21,254 nt of DNA. Source: Candidatus Gastranaerophilales bacterium. Lineage in GTDB: Bacteria > Cyanobacteriota > Vampirovibrionia > Gastranaerophilales > Gastranaerophilaceae. Below are positions 1 through 4,665 of this stretch, in pieces (the stretch's first letter is position 1; every line of letters starts with the position of its first letter). The position numbers and the translations under genes are program-made. Under the pieces are notes generated by a model. It was not told where the DNA came from, did not search any database, and worked only from the letters and a program-made list of their open reading frames with translations. The stretch is from NCBI GenBank assembly GCA_900767135.1, contig CAAFYU010000025.1, forward strand, positions 1-21,254, in the 5' to 3' direction.

Positions 1-16
1 ATAATTGAAATGGTCT

Positions 17-43
17 ATTCACCATTCACTATTCACTACTCAC
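17..43. repeat. 7-bp tandem repeat (ATTCACY, about 3.9 copies)
   Basis: Units ATTCACC (17-23), ATTCACT (24-30), ATTCACT (31-37) and partial ACTCAC (38-43) follow each other directly. The tract lies in non-coding DNA at the left edge of a repeat-rich stretch. Its role is unknown; copy number may vary by slippage. Confidence 0.75.
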
Positions 44-75
44 AAAAATAATATTGTTTCCTTTCCCTTTTTTCC

Positions 76-101
76 AGACTAACGACAAGTTGGTCTTTTT
101 T
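76..101 (+). terminator. Rho-independent terminator
   Basis: AGACTAAC (76-83) and GTTGGTCT (89-96) form an 8-bp stem with one T-G pair and the loop GACAA, followed by a run of six T (96-101). It would end a plus-strand gene lying left of the window. The minus strand has no T run next to the stem. Confidence 0.6.
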
Positions 102-105
102 ATTG

Positions 106-251
106 CGAAAATAGTCGCCATAAGTCGTCATTACAGAATTACTGACGAGTGGTTAATAGACCAAGCATAGTCTGTTTCGGAAAAAGTTTATATTATTAGC
201 TGGATTCTTTCGCTATTCGCTCAGTATGACGACTGATGGCAGCTATTTTCG
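106..251. repeat. Imperfect 26-bp inverted repeat enclosing about 94 bp
   Basis: Positions 106-131 and the reverse complement of 226-251 match at 23 of 26 bases. Both begin CGAAAATAG and end AGTCGTCAT when read in the same sense. The enclosed segment includes AGACCAAGCAT (158-168) and GTCTGTTTCGG (170-180), words that return in the third tract gene near 21173-21190. No reading frame of note spans it. It could be a miniature element, a decayed pair of dispersed repeats or a large hairpin; no transposase is nearby. Confidence 0.55.
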
Positions 252-283
252 ATACGAACTTAACTTCTTATCGTCCTATCGCC
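199..283 (-). repeat. Dispersed leader repeat, intergenic copy (R1)
   Basis: Read on the minus strand, this segment runs from GGCGATAGGACGATAAGA, through GTTCGTATCGAAAATAGCT, to GAGCGAATAGCGAAAGAATC. The same words in the same order occur in the leaders of the genes at 1167-2173 and 20992-21254. Here stop codons interrupt the frames and no prepilin signal follows, so this copy looks non-coding. Repeats of the GTCATTCTGAGCGAA...GAATCC type are common intergenic sequences in many bacteria and often give spurious ORFs. Confidence 0.6.
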
Positions 284-324
284 TTTTTTAAGTAACCTCA
301 TATTAACTTCCTATAAAACAAGTA

Positions 325-353
325 TAGACAAATCCCCAAAATCGAGTTACAAT
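325..353 (+). promoter_or_regulatory. Sigma-70-type promoter of the first prepilin-like gene
   Basis: TAGACA (325-330), a 17-bp spacer and TACAAT (348-353) are close to the -35/-10 consensus. Transcription would start near 360, giving a leader of about 32 bases before the ATG at 392. A purine-rich AAAGAGAG (376-383) then serves as a plausible ribosome-binding site. Confidence 0.5.
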
Positions 354-387
354 AACTTATGTATATACGAAAAAAGAAAGAGAGCTT

Positions 388-1110
388 GTGTATGAAAAAT
401 GTAAAAATGTGTGTCGGGGGGGGGGCAACTTCGAAGATACTTACTTAGCTACTAAAAAATCTGCCTTTACATTGGCAGAGGTTCTCATCACACTCGGAAT
501 CATTGGAATTATTGCAGCTATCACAATCCCAATTTTGATACAAAATTACAAAAATAACGTTGTTGAAACAAGATTGAAAAAGATGTATTCTATAATGAAT
601 CAAGCAATTATTATGTCAGAAGATAATAATGGAAATCTTGAAGAATGGAATTTTGACAATAAAGACTTCTTAAACACATATATAATACCATATTTAAACA
701 AAACAGATATAAAGAAAATTGATGCTACGGCAAAATATAGCGGAGTTTATCTATCAGATGGGAGTTTAATTATTACCAAAAATATTGAATATGGTGCTGG
801 ATTGGGAGCGAATTTGGAATACTTCTTTTATCCTGACGCAAAAAATTTTAATTTTTCGGAATTTAATGGTCGAAAATATAGTGGAAGCAAATTTTTCTTA
901 TTTAGACTGGTTTATCCAAATTCTGAATGCAATCCATTTCATAAAAAGGGCTTTGAACCATATATTTGTGGCTTGAATAAATCTAATGACCCAAATAAAG
1001 ATGGAATTTATGCTTGTAACAAAGAAAATACTTATAAGTTTTATTGCACATACGCTATACAGCGTAATGGCTGGAAAATCCCAAAAGATTATCCTGTAAT
1101 GGTTAAATAA
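388..1110 (+). CDS. Prepilin-like protein with 10-G tract at its start
   Basis: This is a type IV pilin/pseudopilin-like protein: residues 24-47 carry KKSA|FTLAEVLITLGIIG with hydrophobic helix and the Glu at +5 of the mature protein, the signature recognised by prepilin peptidase at the inner membrane. The C-terminal part is polar, with cysteines and ends near GWKIPKDYPVMVK. The assembled frame is open only from GTG at 388 (240 aa). The better start is ATG at 392, spaced 8 bases from AAAGAGAG, but that frame passes through ten G (416-425) and stops at TAG 446-448 after 18 codons. Eleven (or eight) G would join ATG 392 to the pilin frame, giving MKNVKMCVGGGGN before the signal. So the gene is either phase variable, read from the GTG, or miscounted. 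It converges on the next prepilin-like gene. The exact secretion role (pilus or type II-like secretion) cannot be told. Confidence 0.85.
   Translation: MYEKCKNVCRGGGNFEDTYLATKKSAFTLAEVLITLGIIGIIAAITIPILIQNYKNNVVETRLKKMYSIMNQAIIMSEDNNGNLEEWNFDNKDFLNTYIIPYLNKTDIKKIDATAKYSGVYLSDGSLIITKNIEYGAGLGANLEYFFYPDAKNFNFSEFNGRKYSGSKFFLFRLVYPNSECNPFHKKGFEPYICGLNKSNDPNKDGIYACNKENTYKFYCTYAIQRNGWKIPKDYPVMVK
416..425. repeat. Poly-G tract (10 G) in gene start
   Basis: Ten uninterrupted G follow TGTC and precede CAACT. The tract starts in the ninth codon after ATG 392. A change of +1 or -2 places that ATG in frame with the prepilin domain; at ten G the frame-correct start is GTG 388 instead. In a genome this AT-rich such a run is very unlikely by chance. 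Confidence 0.95.
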
Positions 1111-1166
1111 AAAAACACTTACAATTTATCAGTTTAAGGGGAAATAGTACGTTTTTAAAAGGAAGC

Positions 1167-2173
1167 TTAGCGTGAATTTCCCCAGAACCAACCTGTGTCA
1201 CTGTTATCTTTAAAATTCATCAAAATCGTTCTTGGCAATTTTCCACCTTTTTCAGCAAGAGAGGCGTACTCATCACTCAACCTTAGAACTCCGTTTTTTG
1301 AAACCAAATTTAGCCAAAAGACATCATAGCCCCATCTATTAGGCCCTTTTTGACCATTCACATCAATTATTATTACAACATTTGTATAATTTGTATAAAC
1401 ATCATGATCTCCTACAAACATTAGTATAACAGTGCCATCAGGCAATAAAAACGCACTTACGGCTTGTACAACTGCATCATACGAAACAGTTGGATTTACA
1501 AGAATTCCACCTTCTTTAACTTTTTCACGAGAGGCATACTTCGAATATTTCGAAATTTCTTGCAACTTCAAGTTTGAAATCAATTCTTTTTTCAACTCAG
1601 AACAATCAGGAGTTCTTCCAACATATTGTAAAACCGGTTTTCCGTTTGAATTAGGCAAATAATCCAATGTAATATAACATTCAGAAAGATTGTTATTTAG
1701 CTGTATGTAGTTAATTGCGTTATTTAAGACTGAATATTGTTTTTTGAATGCGACTTCAAATGATTTCATCTGGTAATTTTTTATCAATATTGGCAAAGTA
1801 AATGCCGCTACAACGCCAATAATGCCGAGGGTGATTAAAACTTCCGCCAATGAAAAGGCTGGATTCTTTCGGTTCTGGCGAACCTCAGAATAACGTGAAT
1901 TGCGACTATTATCGATTTCTTGATTACTTAATAAGAAATTCTTCGGGATAAAATTGTTGTTTCGCTCAGAATAACGACCAATAGCTATTTTTTTCGATAC
2001 GAACTTATCGCCTTTACGTCTTAGCGTCTTAGCATCTTTTACAAACTTAGCTGCCTCACTTCCTAGCTGCTTAGCTGCTTCTTCTGCCCCACGTACTATA
2101 TTACGTCCTACGCTGCGATTGCCCCCCCCCCGAAAGCATATTTTACATCTGATTTTTTCATACCTTTGTTCAT
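1167..2173 (-). CDS. Prepilin-like protein, out of frame at 10-G tract, long leader
   Basis: The body carries a prepilin signature, PAFSLAEVLITLGIIG, with the FSLAE Glu at +5, a hydrophobic helix, and a polar C-terminal domain ending DSDTGWFWGNSR. The frame is open from 2174 down to the stop at 1167, but the only start with a ribosome-binding site (AAGGGGTG, 5 bases before ATG 2173) is in another frame. It meets ten G at 2131-2122 and stops at TAG 2110-2108 after 21 codons. One added G gives a 335-residue protein whose cleavage site would lie after residue 106. The 106-residue leader is rich in Lys, Arg and Ala and built from short tandem words; prepilin leaders are normally under about 30 residues. 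The TTG at 1850 lies inside the signal helix and is not a credible start. The gene starts 16 bases after yhcH and is probably co-transcribed. It is phase-OFF, miscounted, or decayed. Confidence 0.75.
1857..2036 (-). repeat. Dispersed leader repeat, coding copy (R2)
   Basis: On the minus strand the leader of the prepilin-like gene holds GCTAAGACGCTAAGACG, then GTTCGTATCGAAAA, AATAGCTATTGGTCGT and TATTCTGAGCGAA, followed by a second degenerate unit (TATTCTGAG ... CGAAAGAATCCAGC) that runs directly into the prepilin signal. The order matches copies at 199-283 and 21043-21130. It stays open in the pilin frame over its whole length, unlike the intergenic copy. Confidence 0.6.
2122..2131. repeat. 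Poly-C tract on + strand (10 G on coding strand)
   Basis: Ten C on the plus strand, flanked by GCGATTG and GAAAGC. On the coding (minus) strand this is codons 15-18 of the ATG 2173 frame. The reverse complement of the tract at 416-425 has nearly the same flanks (GTTG, ten C, GAC), so the two share TTG-C10-GA around the run. Confidence 0.95.
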
Positions 2174-2189
2174 TTTAACACCCCTTAAA

Positions 2190-2636
2190 TTAAACCTTTA
2201 TTTTTACAACAACTTTTTTAACTTCTTGTGGTTGCCCACATTGTGCCATTTGTGGTTGATGTGCTTCATGTGGATAAATAAACGCAAATTTATCTCCTTG
2301 CAAAATAACAGTATCAAGAAGTTTTTGAGGAGTTTCAAAAAACATTACATCTCTATTTTCGTCATAAGCCTCACTAATTTTCAACCCTTCAACTGCCGTA
2401 TAATCAAGTTCCTCAACGCCATCTAAAAGCATTTGTATATCAATATAATTTTTGTGAGCTTCAAGTTTGCAATCCTTATACAACTTTGTCGTGTAAACGT
2501 CAACATTTGCAAAAGTTCCGTCTTCTATCTCATAATGTCCGACAGGTGTGTCTTTTGAAAGCGTTTTCAAGAATTCTGCAACCCTCGGCGAAATCTCTTT
2601 ATATTTTTCTATATTTTTTAAATTATCAATTATCAT
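2190..2636 (-). CDS. YhcH/YjgK/YiaL family protein
   Basis: This 148-residue protein has the length and pattern of the YhcH/YjgK/YiaL (DUF386, EbgC/NanQ/TabA-like) family, small cytoplasmic cupin-fold proteins linked to sugar and sialic-acid metabolism. Visible family marks are HKNYIDIQMLLDG in the middle, a DV-MFFETP segment and the metal-binding type motif HEAHQP near the end. It starts with ATG 2636, three bases after the transketolase stop, and is followed after 16 bases by the prepilin-like gene, so it sits within a minus-strand operon with wecG and the transketolase half. Substrate is unknown; sugar anomer or amino-sugar handling is inference from the family and the WecG neighbour. Confidence 0.85.
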   Translation of the reverse strand: MIIDNLKNIEKYKEISPRVAEFLKTLSKDTPVGHYEIEDGTFANVDVYTTKLYKDCKLEAHKNYIDIQMLLDGVEELDYTAVEGLKISEAYDENRDVMFFETPQKLLDTVILQGDKFAFIYPHEAHQPQMAQCGQPQEVKKVVVKIKV

Positions 2637-2639
2637 TGT

Positions 2640-3464
2640 CTAACCCAATTCTGCCATTGCCTGCTCAAACTCTTCTTTATTCGGAGCTTTTCCATGCCAG
2701 CCGGCATTATTTTCCATAAATGATACGCCTTTACCTTTAACTGTATTCGCCAAAATCACAACAGGGCCATTGGCACATTTTGCCTTTTCAATAGCATCAT
2801 AAACAGCTTCAACATCGTTCCCGTCGATCTCAATGACTTGCCAATTAAAAGCTTTCAACTTTTCATCTAGCGGATCAAGAGATTTTACATTTTCTGTACA
2901 ACCATCTATTTGAAGTCTGTTTCTATCAACAATCGCAATCAAGTTGTCCAACTTGTGATGAGCTCCATGCATAAAAGCTTCCCAAACACTACCTTCTTGC
3001 AACTCTCCATCGCCCATTAAACAAAATACTTTCGCAGGATTTTTATCAAGTTTAAGTCCCAAAGCCATTCCGCAAGCAACAGACAAACCTTGTCCCAAAG
3101 AACCTGATGCGACTTCAACCCCAGGGCAATGCGGACATGGGTGCCCTTGAAGTCTTGCCCCCATAATTCTAAATGTTAGTAATTCGTTTTTTGGAATATA
3201 ACCAACTTGCGACAAAACAGAATAAAGAATAGCGGAAGCATGACCTTTTGAAAGCACAAATCTGTCACGAACCTCAAAATCATCGCCTTTACCCCATTCT
3301 TTACAAGTTTTCATACACTTGTTATAAAGCACCGTCAAAATTTCAGTTGATGACAAAGCCCCACCCAAGTGACCGGATTTTGAGTTATAAACCATTTTTA
3401 TAATATTTTTTCTATTTTCTTTACATAGATTTTTCAAATTTTCGATTTCGTTAGCACTCAACAT
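2640..3464 (-). CDS. Transketolase, N-terminal subunit
   Basis: This is the thiamine-diphosphate-binding half of a split transketolase (non-oxidative pentose phosphate pathway, cytoplasm). Visible marks: SGHLGGALSS near residue 30, LSKGHAS near 71, GHP near 107, SGSLGQGLSVA near 120, and the ThDP motif GDGELQEG at 151-158 followed by NRLQIDG. The frame extends upstream to 3494, but I choose ATG 3464: it has AGGAG (3475-3471) six bases before it and lies one base after the WecG stop. This gives 274 aa, the usual size of the N-terminal subunit. The C-terminal subunit, normally the next gene, is absent here; yhcH follows instead. Function therefore requires a partner elsewhere in the genome. Confidence 0.9.
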   Translation of the reverse strand: MLSANEIENLKNLCKENRKNIIKMVYNSKSGHLGGALSSTEILTVLYNKCMKTCKEWGKGDDFEVRDRFVLSKGHASAILYSVLSQVGYIPKNELLTFRIMGARLQGHPCPHCPGVEVASGSLGQGLSVACGMALGLKLDKNPAKVFCLMGDGELQEGSVWEAFMHGAHHKLDNLIAIVDRNRLQIDGCTENVKSLDPLDEKLKAFNWQVIEIDGNDVEAVYDAIEKAKCANGPVVILANTVKGKGVSFMENNAGWHGKAPNKEEFEQAMAELG

Positions 3465-3465
3465 A

Positions 3466-4188
3466 TTAAACTCCTTTTGGAATAAATTTTTCACGCAACA
3501 CTTTTAATACAAACAACGGCAAAGTAGGAAAAATTCTCTTAAATCTTTTCGGCTCCTTAACCGTTCTATAAAGCCATTCTAACCCTAGTTTTTGATAAAT
3601 TTCAGGTGCTCTTTCAACTACTCCCGACCAAACATCAAAACTTCCGCCAACACCGACAAACAACGCATCAGGTAGAAGTTTTTTAGCTTTCAAAATAAAT
3701 TCTTCTTGTTTTGGCGAACCCAAAGCACAAAGAACAAGTCTTGGTTGACGAATTTTCAGCTCATTCAAAATCTCGTCGTCGTCCCTAAAATATCCGTCAT
3801 GCGCATAAGTCACATACAAACCTTGAATTTCACGTTCAAGATTTTCTTTCGCTTTCTGAACAATTTCAGGTTTTGCACCTACCAAAGCAACCGATTGTTC
3901 TGACTTTGCACATTCCTCAATCATTCGACGAGAAAACTCAATTCCTGCAATCCTTCTAACATTATATCCTAAGATTTTCAGACCAATCTGAACTCCAATT
4001 CCGTCAGGAATTACAAGTTCTGCATTATTTATAATTTCTGCAAACTCAGGATTTTGCATAGCATTATTAATCATTTCAGGGTTAATTGTCACAACCTGTC
4101 CTGAAATCGTTTTGGCATACTCAATCGCTTCTTCAAACGTAAAAGAATCAACATTCAAGCCTAGTAGTTTTACAATATTTCTTTCCAT
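3466..4188 (-). CDS. WecG/TagA/CpsF family glycosyltransferase
   Basis: This 240-residue protein belongs to the GT26 family (WecG, TagA, CpsF), which transfers N-acetylmannosamine-type sugars to lipid-linked GlcNAc during surface polysaccharide or wall polymer synthesis at the inner face of the membrane. Seen: VVTINPEM (Thr34), PDGIGV with the likely catalytic Asp62, ALGSPKQEEF, GVGGSFDVWSG, RAP, and LGLEWLYR...P.R near the C-terminus. The C-terminal basic segment is typical of membrane attachment. The ATG lacks a Shine-Dalgarno sequence but has a TATAAT box six bases upstream. The next gene begins one base after its stop. The donor sugar cannot be told from sequence. Confidence 0.92.
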   Translation of the reverse strand: MERNIVKLLGLNVDSFTFEEAIEYAKTISGQVVTINPEMINNAMQNPEFAEIINNAELVIPDGIGVQIGLKILGYNVRRIAGIEFSRRMIEECAKSEQSVALVGAKPEIVQKAKENLEREIQGLYVTYAHDGYFRDDDEILNELKIRQPRLVLCALGSPKQEEFILKAKKLLPDALFVGVGGSFDVWSGVVERAPEIYQKLGLEWLYRTVKEPKRFKRIFPTLPLFVLKVLREKFIPKGV

Positions 4189-4194
4189 AATGCA

Positions 4195-4223
4195 ATTATA
4201 ATCTAATAAATAATTTTGGTAAA
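4195..4223 (-). promoter_or_regulatory. Promoter of the WecG operon, leaderless type
   Basis: On the minus strand TTTACC (4223-4218), a 17-bp spacer and TATAAT (4200-4195) precede the ATG at 4188 by only six bases (TGCATT). Transcription would begin at or within a base of the ATG. No Shine-Dalgarno sequence is present, consistent with a leaderless mRNA. Confidence 0.6.
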
Positions 4224-4242
4224 GTATTTAATATAACTTTGC

Positions 4243-4665
4243 CTAAGTTTTTGACAATGTGTAAACCGGAGTAGCTCCATTCAAATCAATATATCTGAAC
4301 ACATTCAAGACAATTCCCGGTGCAAAGAAATAGTTATTATTCACTGGCGTAATCTTCAACAACGACTTATTTGAACTTACTTTCACTACACTTGCCAAAT
4401 ACTGTTTATTCACCGCCGTAAACAAAATATAGCCAGTCTTTGACTGAATTTCATCAATCGTAAATCTATTCGCATTAATACTTGCAATCGCCATAAAAAA
4501 CAACTTTTCAGGCGACAAAATATAATTTCTGGTACAAATGTTATAATCTATATTTTGCGGAGTAACCATAGTGCTCAAAGACATTGTATCATTGGCCTTT
4601 GCACTGTTTACACCCAACAAAATCATCAACAAACCGACAAATAAAATTTTTATTGTTCTTTCCAT
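4243..4665 (-). CDS. Small secreted protein of unknown function
   Basis: I do not recognise this 140-residue protein. Residues 1-25 form a clear signal peptide: Lys/Arg start, hydrophobic ILFVGLLMILLGV, then a likely signal peptidase I site NSAKA|ND. The mature part (about 115 residues) is polar with mixed character and two cysteines or fewer, and lacks further membrane segments. The start overlaps the end of polA by 16 bases, with AGGTG a few bases before the ATG, so it is translated from the polA transcript. It may be an envelope protein with no functional link to polA. Confidence 0.75.
   Translation of the reverse strand: MERTIKILFVGLLMILLGVNSAKANDTMSLSTMVTPQNIDYNICTRNYILSPEKLFFMAIASINANRFTIDEIQSKTGYILFTAVNKQYLASVVKVSSNKSLLKITPVNNNYFFAPGIVLNVFRYIDLNGATPVYTLSKT

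Noticed and set aside
17..43. The 7-bp tandem repeat as a CRISPR array
   Set aside because: Units are too short, have no spacers and no cas genes are nearby.
106..283. Calling the inverted repeat and leader repeats an insertion sequence
   Set aside because: No transposase, no target-site duplication that I can see, and the copies are coding in two places.
1111..1166. A terminator between the two convergent prepilin-like genes
   Set aside because: Only A/T-rich sequence with no convincing stem was seen.
1167..1850. Taking the TTG at 1850 as the true start of the second prepilin-like gene
   Set aside because: It lies inside the conserved FSLAEVLITLG signal, has no ribosome-binding site and would remove the cleavage site.
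416..2131. Treating the two 10-G frame conflicts purely as sequencing errors
   Set aside because: Homopolymer miscounting is possible and is listed as an alternative, but the tracts themselves are real-looking, share flanks and recur at a third gene that is in frame; the sequence alone cannot decide.
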